From: UBA6136 sp044237765 | GTDB taxonomy: Bacteria > Pseudomonadota > Gammaproteobacteria > Methylococcales > Methylococcaceae | Direction: 5' to 3' | Length of the DNA: 64,000 nt | Assembly: GCA_044237765.1 (NCBI GenBank) | Contig: JBIIEQ010000006.1 | Span: forward strand, 1 to 64,000 | Shown here: positions 43,428 through 55,028 of the stretch, piece after piece | How the letters are laid out: every line of letters begins with the position of its first letter | Numbering within the stretch: the stretch's first letter is position 1 | Program-made: the position numbers and the translations under genes | Notes under the pieces: generated by a model | Told to the model about the DNA's origin: nothing | What the model saw: the letters and a program-made list of their open reading frames with translations, nothing else | Database searches by the model: none

Positions 43428-44609
43428 TCAGGCCAGCCGCCAGTGACCATCTTGTTTACCAAGCACTTTGCCACACCCCAATTTCTCGGCGGATTCCGCC
43501 TCTCCGCCCAAAGACTGTATAACGATCTTGCCTTGACCTCGAAGTTCGGCGATCAAACGATCAAGCTCGGCGTCAATCACCCCAGGTGCGAAGATGGCGT
43601 CATCATCACGCACTGGCTCATTCCAGGAAGACAACCCGGCCAGCATTTTCAGATCTGCACTGAAACCCACGGCCGGACGGGCAAACCCAAACACCCGGCC
43701 AATGTCGTCGTAACGGCCACCCCGGGCCACCTCCCTGCCCTGTCCAGGGACAAAGGCGGCGAATACGATGCCGGTGTGATATTCATACCCCCGCAACTCG
43801 GCCAAGTCGACATTCAGGGGTACATCGGGATATCGCTCGACCAAATCCTGGACGATCGCTGACAACTGATCCAGCGCCTCGCCGACCACACTCCCGGCGC
43901 CATTCAAAAGGACGCGGGCTTCCGGAATCACACGGGTGGAGCCATTCAGATCCAGCAATGCGCTGATCATGCTTGCAATGGGTTTCGGCACGCCAACACC
44001 ATCCAGAAACGCAGCGAGATCCGTTGCATCCTTGCGCTGCAGAATGTCAAAGAGTGTGGACTCCTGTGGTTCAGTCAGTCCCGCCTCCCGCGCGAGCGCC
44101 CGGTAGATGCCGACGTGACCCAAATCCAGATGGACGCCTGTGACGCCGGCAATGCTCAGGGTTTCCAGCATCAATCGAATGACTTCCACGGAAGCCGACA
44201 CGCCTCCATGACCATAAAGTTCCGCGCCAACCTGTATAGGGTTACGGGATTTTTGCAGGTGACCCGAGAGGGCATGAACCACGGAGCCAAAATAGCAGAG
44301 CCTGGAAGGCAGGCCCTCGATTGCGGTTCTCGCATCGATTCGGGCGACCTGGGGAGTCATATCGGCTCTCAGGCCTATCAACCGCCCACTCACCGGGTCA
44401 GTTAGCTTGAGGGTCTGCAGGTCAAGCTCGTGGCCTGTCCCCACCAGCAGGGAATCGAGAAAATCGACCATCGGCGGCATCACCAGCCGGTAGCCCCAAG
44501 TAGCGAAACGGTCCAGCAGGCGACGCACCAACCGATCCAGCTTCTCCGCTTCGCCAGGAAAAATCTCTTCGATACCTTCAGGCAAAAGCCAGCGGTCTTG
44601 CGTCAGCAT
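43428..44609 (-). CDS. hisZ: ATP phosphoribosyltransferase regulatory subunit
   Basis: HisZ is a HisRS-like protein that activates the short form of HisG, the first enzyme of histidine synthesis. The 393-residue protein has the class II synthetase-like core (WLLPEGIEEIFP, GYRLVMPPMVDFLDSLL, LRADMTPQVARID) and ARGGRYDDIGRVFG, but no anticodon-binding domain. The location between hflC and purA is frequent in gammaproteobacteria that have HisZ. Confidence 0.95.
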   Translation of the reverse strand: MLTQDRWLLPEGIEEIFPGEAEKLDRLVRRLLDRFATWGYRLVMPPMVDFLDSLLVGTGHELDLQTLKLTDPVSGRLIGLRADMTPQVARIDARTAIEGLPSRLCYFGSVVHALSGHLQKSRNPIQVGAELYGHGGVSASVEVIRLMLETLSIAGVTGVHLDLGHVGIYRALAREAGLTEPQESTLFDILQRKDATDLAAFLDGVGVPKPIASMISALLDLNGSTRVIPEARVLLNGAGSVVGEALDQLSAIVQDLVERYPDVPLNVDLAELRGYEYHTGIVFAAFVPGQGREVARGGRYDDIGRVFGFARPAVGFSADLKMLAGLSSWNEPVRDDDAIFAPGVIDAELDRLIAELRGQGKIVIQSLGGEAESAEKLGCGKVLGKQDGHWRLA

Positions 44610-44741
44610 GATGGGCTATGTGGGATCAAAAAAGTGGGGATGTTACTGGATGACAGGCTCTTTCATCCAGCCATCCGGGCTCACGGTAAAAGACTTCGCA
44701 AGTTCTCAACGGCAATTGAGCTTGGCATCAACAGCCGAGCG

Positions 44742-45599
44742 TCATTTGGGCTTCCTGAAGTATTGAAAGAATTCGGAATCCGGCGAGACCACCATCAGAC
44801 TGCGATCATCCTTGAAGGCATGACGATAAGCGATCAGGCTGCGATTGAACTGGAAGAACTCCTTGTTCTTGCCATACGCCTGAGCATAAATGTCGGAGGC
44901 GGCCGCATCGCCCTGACCACGACGAACCTCGGCATCCCTCTGCGCCTCGGCGACCAGCACGTCACGTTGACGATCCGCCTCTGCCCGAATTTTTTCTGCC
45001 GCCTCAGCACCTCGCGAACGGAATTCGCGCGCCACCCGTGCCCGCTCAGCCTCCATTCGGCGATAAACGGACGTGCTCACCTCTTCCGGGAGTTCAATCC
45101 GCATCACCCGGATATCCAGGACCTGAACCCCTAGGCCAGCGACGGCCGGTGCCACCATCTTGGTGAGCGACTCCTGGACCTGACCACGCCCGGAAGAAAC
45201 CAGTTCACGAATGGTGCGCTTGCTGAACTCGTTCCGCATGGCATCCTTGGTGATCTGGTCCAGACGGATATTGGCCTGTAACTTGTCGCCAGCGACCGAG
45301 GTATAGAACTTAGTCACATCGTTGATGCGCCATTTCACGAACCAGTCCACGATGACGTTCTTCTTTTCCGATGTCAGAAACCGTTCCGGCTTTGACTCCA
45401 GCGTCAGGATTCGGTCATCAAACTTTTTCACCTGCCGATAGGGCAGTTTGAAGTGAAGCCCGGGGGCATAATCGTTACCCACGATTTTCTTGAATTCCAG
45501 CAATATGGCCTTCTCGGTCTCCGAGACGGTGAATGTCATGGTGAAGACCAGGAAGAGCAGGGCCAGTCCAAGACCGCTTATAAAATTGTTTTTACTCAT
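44742..45599 (-). CDS. hflC: HflC, FtsH-associated SPFH protein
   Basis: HflC forms, with HflK, a large periplasmic cage around FtsH that limits its proteolysis. The 285-residue protein has one N-terminal transmembrane segment (FISGLGLALLFLVFTMTFTV), the SPFH/band 7 domain (PGLHFKLPYRQVKKFDDRIL, in part, and DWFVKWRINDVTKFY) and a helical Ala/Glu-rich part with RARVAREFRSRGAEAAEKI. It overlaps hflK by four bases. Confidence 0.96.
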   Translation of the reverse strand: MSKNNFISGLGLALLFLVFTMTFTVSETEKAILLEFKKIVGNDYAPGLHFKLPYRQVKKFDDRILTLESKPERFLTSEKKNVIVDWFVKWRINDVTKFYTSVAGDKLQANIRLDQITKDAMRNEFSKRTIRELVSSGRGQVQESLTKMVAPAVAGLGVQVLDIRVMRIELPEEVSTSVYRRMEAERARVAREFRSRGAEAAEKIRAEADRQRDVLVAEAQRDAEVRRGQGDAAASDIYAQAYGKNKEFFQFNRSLIAYRHAFKDDRSLMVVSPDSEFFQYFRKPK

Positions 45600-46798
45600 G
45601 GCTGCAGCCCTCTGATTTCACGCCCACGCGAAGAAGCAGCCCTCGCAGACTTCACCCCAGTTTCCTGGACTTCCTGAACTACCGCTGAGGGTGCCTCGAG
45701 CTCACTGACCGACCCTGAGGCGGCCCCAGAGCGTTGCAGTTTGTCGACGGGCAGATACAGCATGTTATTGGAATTCTTTACGTCCACCACGAGGGCCCCT
45801 GTTTGGCCCAGCACTTCCTGCATCGCATCGAGATACATGCGCTCGCGCGTGACGTCCGGTGACTTTTCGTATTCCGCCAAAAGCTGCAAGAATCGCGAGG
45901 CCTCACCTTCCGCCCGGGCTACAGCCTTTTGCTTATAAGCCTCCGACTCTTCAAGGAGACGGGCCGCCGCACCGCGCGCCTTGGGCACCACCTCATTGGC
46001 GTAAGCCTCGGCCTCATTCTTCAAACGTTGCTCATCCTCCCGCGCCTTGATGGCATCCTCAAAGGCATTCTGCACTTGGTCCGGGGGCTGAGCATCCACC
46101 AGATTGACGTTGCTGACAATGATTCCGGTTTTGTACTCGTCGAGCGTCTGCTGAATTTCCACCTTGATTTCATCGGCGATATTGCTCCGGCCCTCCGTCA
46201 AAACGAAGTCCATGGTGCTCTTGCCGATGACTGCTCGCTGCGCACTTTCAATCACCTGCTTCAGGGTGACGTCGGGATCGGCCACATTGAACAAATAGGC
46301 CTGCGCGTCCTTGATCTGGTACTGCACAGCCAGCCGGATGTCGATGATGTTTTCATCCTGCGTCAACATCAGTGCTTCCTTGGGAACCGAGCCCTGTGAC
46401 TGCTGCCGCCCACCCGAGCGATAACCGATTTCCATGAACCGCTGCTGTTCGATATTCACTACCTCGACCTTGTCGATGGGGGCCGGAAAGTGCCAGTGAA
46501 GACCGGGCAAGGTTGTGTCCTCATAAGCCCCAAAACGGGTAACCACGCCACGACTGCCCTCATCCACCAGATAGATGCCGGTCAATGCCCATAGACCCAC
46601 GGCAACGGCGGCAACCAGCCCGGCCAACTGGGCGGGTGCCTGGTAACTGCCCGAACCACCTGACGAACCACCCCCAAAAAGGCGGCTCAACTTATCCTGC
46701 AAACCCTTGAGCACCTCATCGAGATCGGGCGGTACAGGGGGTTTCTCGCGACCGCTCCAGGGGTCTTTCTTGTCACCACCCGGTTCATTCCAGGACAT
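45596..46798 (-). CDS. hflK: HflK, FtsH-associated SPFH protein
   Basis: I start at ATG 46798 (MSWNEPGG), because GGAG lies about ten bases upstream and family members begin like this. The 400-residue protein has a Gly/Pro-rich cytoplasmic head (WSGREKPPVPPDLDEVL, GGGSSGGSG), one transmembrane segment (LVAAVAVGLWALTGIYLV), the SPFH domain (FGAYEDTTLPGLHWHFPAPID, in part) and a long helical region. It works with HflC around FtsH. Confidence 0.96.
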   Translation of the reverse strand: MSWNEPGGDKKDPWSGREKPPVPPDLDEVLKGLQDKLSRLFGGGSSGGSGSYQAPAQLAGLVAAVAVGLWALTGIYLVDEGSRGVVTRFGAYEDTTLPGLHWHFPAPIDKVEVVNIEQQRFMEIGYRSGGRQQSQGSVPKEALMLTQDENIIDIRLAVQYQIKDAQAYLFNVADPDVTLKQVIESAQRAVIGKSTMDFVLTEGRSNIADEIKVEIQQTLDEYKTGIIVSNVNLVDAQPPDQVQNAFEDAIKAREDEQRLKNEAEAYANEVVPKARGAAARLLEESEAYKQKAVARAEGEASRFLQLLAEYEKSPDVTRERMYLDAMQEVLGQTGALVVDVKNSNNMLYLPVDKLQRSGAASGSVSELEAPSAVVQEVQETGVKSARAASSRGREIRGLQP

Positions 46799-46913
46799 CG
46801 CATATCTCTCCAAATTGTAGTCTCGGACTACGCGGTTTTTGATTCATCTTATTCATATACGTACGACGGAGGGCGGCCGGCAGCGGACATTCCATTTCCA
46901 GCCCACGCCGCAC

Positions 46914-48215
46914 TCAGGCAGCGTGAACCTCAACATCCCCGATCAGCTCGGCTTCAGGCTCTGAGCCAAAACGTGGCTCCAGAAAACGCAGGCTTTCGGG
47001 AGATCCCTCAACCCGCATGGACCAGCCACCCGCCTCATCTTTTTCATCACGGAGAATGGTGGCTACTCGATAAAGCGAAGCGCGCAGTTCGCCATCCATG
47101 GGACCCAACTGCAGATCGCGCACAATGATGCGACCGCAGAAACGGTTCCGCAAACAATTCGTCAGCAAATCAAGACCCAGACGGGCCTGAGCGGATACCC
47201 AAACCTGGGCAACCCGACCATTTTCATCCCTTTCAATGTGCGGAACCACATTCTCCAAACGGTCAATCTTGTTCATCACGCGGATTTGCGGCACTTCATC
47301 CGCGCCGATTTCTTCGATGACACGATCCACCTCCTCGATCGTCTCCGCCATCTGCTCATCGCTGGCATCGACGACATGCAGCAGCAGATCGGCCTCGACC
47401 GTCTCCTGCAGTGTGGAACGAAAGGCCGCCACCAGTTCGTGCGGCAAATCTCTGACGAAACCGACGGTGTCCGCCAGCACTACCGGCTGGTGGGGGCCAA
47501 CCATGAACCGCTTGAGCGTGGGATCCAGAGTTGCGAACAACTGGTCCGCCGCATAGACACCGGCCCCCGTCAACGCATTGATCAAGGTGGACTTGCCTGC
47601 ATTGGTGTAGCCAACCAGCCCCACGACAGGAATCTCGGATCGGCGCCGAGCCCGTCGGCCCTGGCCCCGCTGCTTGTCCACCTTTTCCAGACGTTTTTGA
47701 ATTTGACTGATTCGCTTGCCAATCAGGCGTTTATCGGTTTCGAGCTGGGTTTCACCAGGGCCACGCAAACCGATACCACCTTTCTGGCGCTCAAGGTGAG
47801 TCCAGCCCCTCACGAGACGGGTAGACAAATGCTTGAGCTGTGCCAGTTCAACTTGGAGCTTACCTTCGTAACTTTGAGCTCGCTGCGCAAAAATATCCAG
47901 AATCAGACCCGTCCGGTCCAATACCCGGACATTGAGTTCCTTCTCCAGATTGCGCTCTTGGCTGGGCGAAAGCGGATTATTGAAGATAACCAGCTCCGCC
48001 TCATGCGCCGCGACCAGAGCCGCCAACTCGCTGAGCTTTCCTTTACCGATAAAAAACCGGGGGTCAGGGTTATCCCGCTTGCTGATCAGGATATCCACAG
48101 GGGTAGCCCCCGCCGAAATGGCGAGCTCCCGCAACTCCTGAACAGCCTGTTCACTCTGGTCAGCCCCACCGTAAGCGAGGATCGCACGCTCGCCGGATTT
48201 AGGCCGATCAAACAA
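46914..48215 (-). CDS. hflX: Ribosome-associated GTPase HflX
   Basis: HflX splits stalled ribosomes, mainly after heat stress. The 433-residue protein has the N-terminal HflX domain (ISKRDNPDPRFFIGKGK, VIFNNPLSPSQERNLE), the linker coil with GPGETQLETDKR and the GTPase domain with G1 GYTNAGKSTL, G3 DTVGFVRDLPH and G4 MNKIDRLEN. A short C-terminal domain follows. It lies 54 bp after hfq. Confidence 0.97.
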   Translation of the reverse strand: MFDRPKSGERAILAYGGADQSEQAVQELRELAISAGATPVDILISKRDNPDPRFFIGKGKLSELAALVAAHEAELVIFNNPLSPSQERNLEKELNVRVLDRTGLILDIFAQRAQSYEGKLQVELAQLKHLSTRLVRGWTHLERQKGGIGLRGPGETQLETDKRLIGKRISQIQKRLEKVDKQRGQGRRARRRSEIPVVGLVGYTNAGKSTLINALTGAGVYAADQLFATLDPTLKRFMVGPHQPVVLADTVGFVRDLPHELVAAFRSTLQETVEADLLLHVVDASDEQMAETIEEVDRVIEEIGADEVPQIRVMNKIDRLENVVPHIERDENGRVAQVWVSAQARLGLDLLTNCLRNRFCGRIIVRDLQLGPMDGELRASLYRVATILRDEKDEAGGWSMRVEGSPESLRFLEPRFGSEPEAELIGDVEVHAA

Positions 48216-48269
48216 GGGAAACCGTCAAAGACTCAGCTACAGATTGCGATCCCCAGAAGTCGAACTGGA

Positions 48270-48515
48270 TCAAACCTCTTCCTCGACTTCATCCTGGCCC
48301 TGACTGAGCCTTACCTGCCGCGCCGGAACGATGGTCGATATGGCATGTTTGTAGACCATCTGACTGACAGCATTCTTGAGGATGATCACATACTGATCGA
48401 ATGAATCCACCTTGCCTTGCAACTTGATTCCATTGACCAGATAGATTGAAACCGGAACATGTTCCTTCCGTAGCGCATTCAGGAATGGATCCTGCAAGTT
48501 TTGACCTTTAGACAT
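48270..48515 (-). CDS. hfq: RNA chaperone Hfq
   Basis: Hfq pairs small RNAs with mRNAs. The 81-residue protein has Sm1 (QDPFLNALRKEHVPVSIYLV, in part) and Sm2 (KHAISTIVPAR) and the proximal-face residues QDPFL and YKHA. The C-terminal tail is short and acidic (QDEVEEEV). GGAG lies 11 bases upstream. A 17-bp perfect palindrome lies just before the start region. Confidence 0.97.
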   Translation of the reverse strand: MSKGQNLQDPFLNALRKEHVPVSIYLVNGIKLQGKVDSFDQYVIILKNAVSQMVYKHAISTIVPARQVRLSQGQDEVEEEV

Positions 48516-48535
48516 TCCATTTCTCCATTATTGTT

Positions 48536-48552
48536 TTGGATTTAAAATCCAA
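48536..48552. promoter_or_regulatory. Perfect 17-bp palindrome before hfq
   Basis: TTGGATTT, A, AAATCCAA: two eight-base arms around one base, 20 bp before the hfq start codon. It could be an operator or, if transcribed, an AU-rich hairpin in the 5' leader. Hfq is known to control its own mRNA in E. coli; a link here is only inference. Confidence 0.45.
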
Positions 48553-48649
48553 TGAGACTCAAATCCTGGGGATTATTTAATCAAATCCCACCGCAAGCTG
48601 CCATGCACTCGTCGGTGTTCAGTCTATTCCCGATAGGGTACGGCGCGGG

Positions 48650-49993
48650 TCAGTGACCCAGCACTTCGGCCACCGCCGCTGCAAGCTTGTCGGCAAGGCT
48701 TCTCACCTTTTCACCATCGGCACCTTCCACCATGACCCGAACCAGGGGTTCGGTTCCGGAAGACCTCAACAAGACTCTCCCCTGACCCGCCAGTTCCCGC
48801 TCCACCTCAAGCTTCAGACTTTGGACGGCATCAAACTGATCCAGATCTACCCGCTCCCTGATCTTGACGTTGACCAGACACTGCGGATATTTATCCATCG
48901 CCTGGACCAACTCGGCGAGACCTTTCCCGGTGGATCGCATGGCCTCCATGACCTGCAACGCCGCCACAATGCCATCGCCCGTCGGTATCCGATCGCGGCA
49001 AATGATGTGGCCCGAACTCTCTCCCCCCAAGGTGCTTTGATGAGCCAACATCATCTCCATGACATAACGATCGCCCACAGCCGCCCGCTTGAGACCGATG
49101 CCGGACTTCGACAGTGCATGCTCCAGACCCAGATTGGTCATAAGGGTTCCAATCACGGGACCCGACAACTCCCCGCGCGCCTGTCTGGCCGATGCAATGA
49201 TGAACAGTATTTCATCGCCGTCCACAATGCGCCCAGCATGATCGACCATGATCAAGCGATCGCCATCGCCATCAAGGGCCACACCAAAGTCAGCACCCTC
49301 TTCGATCACCCTCTTCGCCAGGGATTCCGGCTTGGTCGCACCCACTCCTTCGTTGATGTTGAAACCATTGGGGTGGTCGCCCATGGTGATGACAGTGGCG
49401 CCCAATTCGGAAAAAACAAAGGGCGCAACATGGTAGGTCGATCCATGCGCACAATCGATGACCAGCTTGACCCCGTCAAAGTCCATGCCGGTGGCGATCG
49501 TGCTCTTGCAGAATTCTATATAGCGACCCGCAGCATCCTTGAGACGAGTGGCCTTGCCGATACGCGAGGAGTCCACGGTGGTCATCGGCTGATCGATTTC
49601 GCTCTCGATCAATCGCTCTATGTCATCCGACAGCTTCAGGCCATCGGGCCCAAAAAACTTGATGCCGTTATCGTAATAGGGATTATGTGACGCGCTGATG
49701 ACAATGCCAGCTTCCGCGCGAAAAGTCCGCGTCAAATACGAGATGGCCGGCGTCGGCATCGGTCCCATCAACTGCGTGTTGACCCCCGCGGCGGACAGAC
49801 CGGCCTCCAACGCGGATTCGAACATGTACCCCGAGATTCGGGTGTCCTTGCCGATCAGAACCGTCGGATCCTTCCGGTCACGCGCAAATACCCGCCCGGC
49901 CGCCCAACCCAGCTTCAATACAAAGTCCGCGGTAATTGGGTAGGTCCCCACCTTGCCACGAATACCATCCGTTCCAAAATACGCCCGACTCAT
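48650..49993 (-). CDS. glmM: Phosphoglucosamine mutase
   Basis: GlmM converts glucosamine 6-phosphate to the 1-phosphate for UDP-GlcNAc, which feeds both peptidoglycan and the lipid A genes in this window. I start at 49993 (MSRAYFGTDGIRG); GGAG precedes it, and the frame's earlier ATG adds four odd residues. The 447-residue protein has the phosphoserine site VISASHNPYYDNGIKFFG, the metal loop DGDGDR, and GGESSGH and RSSGTEPLVRVM. folP, usually between ftsH and glmM, is absent. Confidence 0.97.
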   Translation of the reverse strand: MSRAYFGTDGIRGKVGTYPITADFVLKLGWAAGRVFARDRKDPTVLIGKDTRISGYMFESALEAGLSAAGVNTQLMGPMPTPAISYLTRTFRAEAGIVISASHNPYYDNGIKFFGPDGLKLSDDIERLIESEIDQPMTTVDSSRIGKATRLKDAAGRYIEFCKSTIATGMDFDGVKLVIDCAHGSTYHVAPFVFSELGATVITMGDHPNGFNINEGVGATKPESLAKRVIEEGADFGVALDGDGDRLIMVDHAGRIVDGDEILFIIASARQARGELSGPVIGTLMTNLGLEHALSKSGIGLKRAAVGDRYVMEMMLAHQSTLGGESSGHIICRDRIPTGDGIVAALQVMEAMRSTGKGLAELVQAMDKYPQCLVNVKIRERVDLDQFDAVQSLKLEVERELAGQGRVLLRSSGTEPLVRVMVEGADGEKVRSLADKLAAAVAEVLGH

Positions 49994-50055
49994 GCTCCAC
50001 TCCATTACCTATCCAGCGCTCAACCGAGCGCTGTAACCGTCCCGATTAAAAACCA

Positions 50056-50077
50056 AGCCCCTGTCCAGGCAGGGGCT
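50056..50077 (-). terminator. Terminator after ftsH
   Basis: Stem AGCCCCTG / CAGGGGCT, six-base loop, followed on the minus strand by TGGTTTTTAA. It lies 29 bp beyond the ftsH stop and separates ftsH from glmM. Confidence 0.75.
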
Positions 50078-50105
50078 CAAGCCACACAGATCGGTCTGGC
50101 CAGAT

Positions 50106-52028
<1,923 letters not shown>

Positions 52029-52087
52029 GATATCTTTTCCTCACTGGAACCTGGACGGTTCCCGATAAATAGGGACGCAATACTATC

Positions 52088-52115
52088 AGATGGCGCCTAG
52101 CCCCCTTGCTTGAAG
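52088..52115 (-). promoter_or_regulatory. Sigma32-like promoter of ftsH
   Basis: Minus strand: CTTCAA (52115-52110), 14 bases, CGCCATCT (52095-52088). This differs from the consensus CTTGAA-N13-15-CCCCATNT at one base in each box. The -10 box ends about 60 bases before the ftsH start. ftsH is heat-induced through sigma32 in E. coli. Confidence 0.6.
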
Positions 52116-52212
52116 GGAGGTCGCCGCTGGACGCCCGAAAGCTTATCAGGCAATAAATCAATGTTTCTCAGTGCGTTAGGCCCTGGACAATCCGGATCGA
52201 ATTCCAATACCG

Positions 52213-53904
52213 TCAAACTGGCCCCGAACGACCCCCGGCCGCCATCGCCAGCATCTCCTCGGCATGCGCCAGCGTTTGCTCCGTCATGACAACGCCCCCC
52301 AGCATTCGGGCGATTTCCGCCGTTCGCTCTGCACCGTCGATTTCTCGAACTTGTGATTGAGTCGCCTCACTCCGGGTCTTCTTTTCGACCAGCAGGTGAT
52401 GATGACCTTGCACCGACACCTGCGGCAGATGGGTCACGCAGAAAATCTGCCGATCACCACCCAGCAGCCGCAATTTCTGCCCCACTACCTCCGCGATACC
52501 GCCCCCGATCCCGCTGTCGACCTCGTCGAAAATCAGGGTAGGGACACTCTTGCGTTCCGTAGCAGCCACCTGGATGGCCAGGCTGATGCGTGACAGCTCC
52601 CCCCCCGAAGCCACCCGCGCCAAGGGCCGCGGCGGAATGCCGGGATTGGCACTGACCAGAAACTCCACCGCATCCTGCCCGAAGGCGGCGGGCTCCTTGT
52701 CGGCATCCGTCTGGACGGAAATCCGGAATTGCCCCTGCGGCATGCCCAGTTCGCGGATGATTTCCGAAATCTTGGCTTCCAACTGCTTTGCAGCAGATTG
52801 CCGACGATTCGATAGTTGCGCCGCCAGCCGTCTATAGTCTTCCCGAATCTGCTGCAACTCAAGGCGAAGCGCCTCGGTACTCTCGGCACCCCCATGCAGG
52901 GCTGTGAGCTCGCCTTGCAAGGCATTGAAATGTTCCGGCAACTCCTCCGCCCGGATTTGGTGCTTGCGCGCGAGCCGGTGCACGTCCGCCAAACGTTGTT
53001 CCAGCACAGCTAGGGCGTTGGGGTCCGCCTCCTGGCGCTCCAGTTCGCGACGCAGTTGCAGTGATGCTTCCTTGACCTGAAGCTGGGCCTCCTCAAGCAG
53101 GCTCACCGTTTCGCCGAATTCCGGTGCCAACCGGCTTAGGTCGAACAAGGCGTGAACGGCATGAGCAAGACGTGCGTTCACCGAATGAGCCTCGTCCTCG
53201 TACAGACTGTTTAGTTCGGCTTGGCCGACCTCAAGAATTCTGTCCACATTGGCCTGTCGGGTATGCGCCTCCACCAGGTCCGCATAGTTGAGGGCACCAA
53301 TATCCTGCAGTTCGAGCTCTTCCACCTGGAACTGCAACAAGTCCAGGCGGCCCGCCCGATCGGAGGCATGAGCGGTGAGTCGATTCAGCTCATCGGTCAA
53401 GTGCCGCCAACGCCGGTAAATGGCATCCGTTTGCGAGAGCAGTTCGGCATTGCCCGCAGAGGCATCCAGAATGCGGCGCTGCTCTATCGACTTCGTCAGC
53501 TGGATGTGGGTATGCTGACCGTGAATTTCAACCAGACCCTGCCCAAGTTCCTGCAGAGACTGAAGAGTCACCGGGCTACCATTGACAAAGGCGCGGGATC
53601 GCCCGTCCGCCGCGACAACCCGGCGCACAATACATTCTTCCCCGTCAGCGAGTTCCTGCTGTTCCAGCCAGACTCTGGCCTGCGGGCTGTCGCTTAAATC
53701 AAATGTCAGATTGATCTCGGCCTTCTGCGCCCCAGGGCGGATGAAAGCGGAATCCGCCCGATCCCCCAGGGCCAGGCCCAGTGCCGTCAACAGGATGGAC
53801 TTGCCCGCACCGGTCTCGCCGGTCAGAACGGACAACCCTGACTTGAAGGAAAGATTGAGCGATGCGACGACGGCCAGATCGCGTATATCCAGATGAATCA
53901 ACAT
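52213..53904 (-). CDS. recN: DNA repair protein RecN
   Basis: RecN is an SMC-like ATPase for double-strand break repair. The 563-residue protein has an N-terminal Walker A GETGAGKSILL near residue 30, long coiled coils in the centre (QVEELELQDIGALNY onward), and the C-terminal signature LARVASGGELSRISLA with Walker B PTLIFDEVDSGIGG. It starts 3 bp after nadK. No separate LexA box was seen. Confidence 0.97.
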   Translation of the reverse strand: MLIHLDIRDLAVVASLNLSFKSGLSVLTGETGAGKSILLTALGLALGDRADSAFIRPGAQKAEINLTFDLSDSPQARVWLEQQELADGEECIVRRVVAADGRSRAFVNGSPVTLQSLQELGQGLVEIHGQHTHIQLTKSIEQRRILDASAGNAELLSQTDAIYRRWRHLTDELNRLTAHASDRAGRLDLLQFQVEELELQDIGALNYADLVEAHTRQANVDRILEVGQAELNSLYEDEAHSVNARLAHAVHALFDLSRLAPEFGETVSLLEEAQLQVKEASLQLRRELERQEADPNALAVLEQRLADVHRLARKHQIRAEELPEHFNALQGELTALHGGAESTEALRLELQQIREDYRRLAAQLSNRRQSAAKQLEAKISEIIRELGMPQGQFRISVQTDADKEPAAFGQDAVEFLVSANPGIPPRPLARVASGGELSRISLAIQVAATERKSVPTLIFDEVDSGIGGGIAEVVGQKLRLLGGDRQIFCVTHLPQVSVQGHHHLLVEKKTRSEATQSQVREIDGAERTAEIARMLGGVVMTEQTLAHAEEMLAMAAGGRSGPV

Positions 53905-53907
53905 GGT

Positions 53908-54798
53908 TTAAGCGCGGTATCCCGAACTCCAGTTGAGTTTGGCTCGGAGAATCTCAAAAAAGTCATAACCCAGCGGGTGCAGGAGCCGGAAAGGTTTGGG
54001 TTCCTTCCGGATTTCGACAAGATCGTCAATCTCCAGATCAGGGCTGGAAACATTGTCACACACCAGCTGGGCGCCAAATTGTTTACTGGGCCTGAAGGAA
54101 ATCCCCACCACGCTCTCGCCCCCCACGACGATGGGCCGGTTGGTCAGCGCATGCGGATTGATGGGAGCAAGGACAATCGCGCTAAGCGTCGGCGAGAGAA
54201 TCGGGCCACCTGCAGAAAGTGCATAAGCCGTGGAACCCGTTGGTGTCGACACAATCAGCCCGTCAGAACGCTGGGAATTCAGGAACACCCCATCGATATG
54301 GGTCACGATCTCTATCATGCTCGTCGCATTGGACCGGTGCACCACCACATCATTGATGGCGGATTGGCGATAGATCACCTCGCCATGCCGGATGATGCGA
54401 GCCCCAAGAATGAAGCGTTCCTCTTCGCTGTAACGTCCCTCGAGAACATCGTCGAGATGGGTAGCGATGTCCGCAGGGGAAATATCCACCAAAAAGCCCA
54501 GACGCCCGAGATTGACCCCGATCAGGGGAATATCGTGAGCGGCCAAGCCACGAGCAGCGGACAATAACGTACCGTCTCCGCCCACGACCACCGCGAAATC
54601 GCAGCACTCACCGAGTTCTGCTAGGGACCCTGATTCCGGCGTCACACCCCTGACAAAAGGTACGGAAGCCGTCTCGACGATCACCCTCAGACCGCGATTG
54701 ACCAGATGCTCGTGGAGTTCCGTCAGCGTCTCCGCGATTCGATCCGCGTCCGATTTGCCGATCAGGGCGGCCACCCCAAATTTCACGGATGTTTGCAT
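53908..54798 (-). CDS. nadK: NAD kinase
   Basis: NadK phosphorylates NAD to NADP. The 296-residue protein has VVVGGDGTLLSAARGLA, the NE/D region (SAINDVVVHR) and STPTGSTAYALSAGGPI, all diagnostic. It is divergent from hrcA and leads into recN with a 3-bp gap. This nadK-recN and hrcA-grpE-dnaK arrangement is common in proteobacteria. Confidence 0.97.
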   Translation of the reverse strand: MQTSVKFGVAALIGKSDADRIAETLTELHEHLVNRGLRVIVETASVPFVRGVTPESGSLAELGECCDFAVVVGGDGTLLSAARGLAAHDIPLIGVNLGRLGFLVDISPADIATHLDDVLEGRYSEEERFILGARIIRHGEVIYRQSAINDVVVHRSNATSMIEIVTHIDGVFLNSQRSDGLIVSTPTGSTAYALSAGGPILSPTLSAIVLAPINPHALTNRPIVVGGESVVGISFRPSKQFGAQLVCDNVSSPDLEIDDLVEIRKEPKPFRLLHPLGYDFFEILRAKLNWSSGYRA

Positions 54799-54950
54799 GG
54801 GATTTCAAAAAAATGGGGATCTATCGAATCAGGCAGCACCAAATCTCCGGGCCGAGGCAGTCATTTTATCGGGAGGATCGGAGCCCTTGGGAAGTGCCAT
54901 GCAGAATTACGGCGAAGCGTTGGCCAATGAGCGGTTATAGTATGTACTTC

Positions 54951-54979
54951 TTGACACATATTCTAGGGATTGCTAGTTT
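54951..54979 (+). promoter_or_regulatory. Sigma70-like promoter of hrcA
   Basis: TTGACA (54951-54956), 17 bases, TAGTTT (54974-54979). The -35 is perfect and the -10 moderate. The CIRCE operator begins right after it, so bound HrcA would block the start of transcription. Confidence 0.65.
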
Positions 54980-55006
54980 CTGGCACTCTCAGCCCTAGAG
55001 TGCTAA
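54980..55006 (+). promoter_or_regulatory. CIRCE operator for HrcA
   Basis: CTGGCACTC, nine bases, GAGTGCTAA. The consensus is TTAGCACTC-N9-GAGTGCTAA, so the right arm is perfect and the left arm differs at two bases. It lies 22 bp before the hrcA GTG, which implies autoregulation by HrcA. No CIRCE was seen before grpE or dnaK. Confidence 0.9.
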
Positions 55007-55028
55007 TTTGCTTTAAACCCCAGAATCT

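Noticed and set aside
47238..48404. 388-codon plus-strand open frame
   Set aside because: Covers hflX and hfq in antisense; no start signal and no domain.
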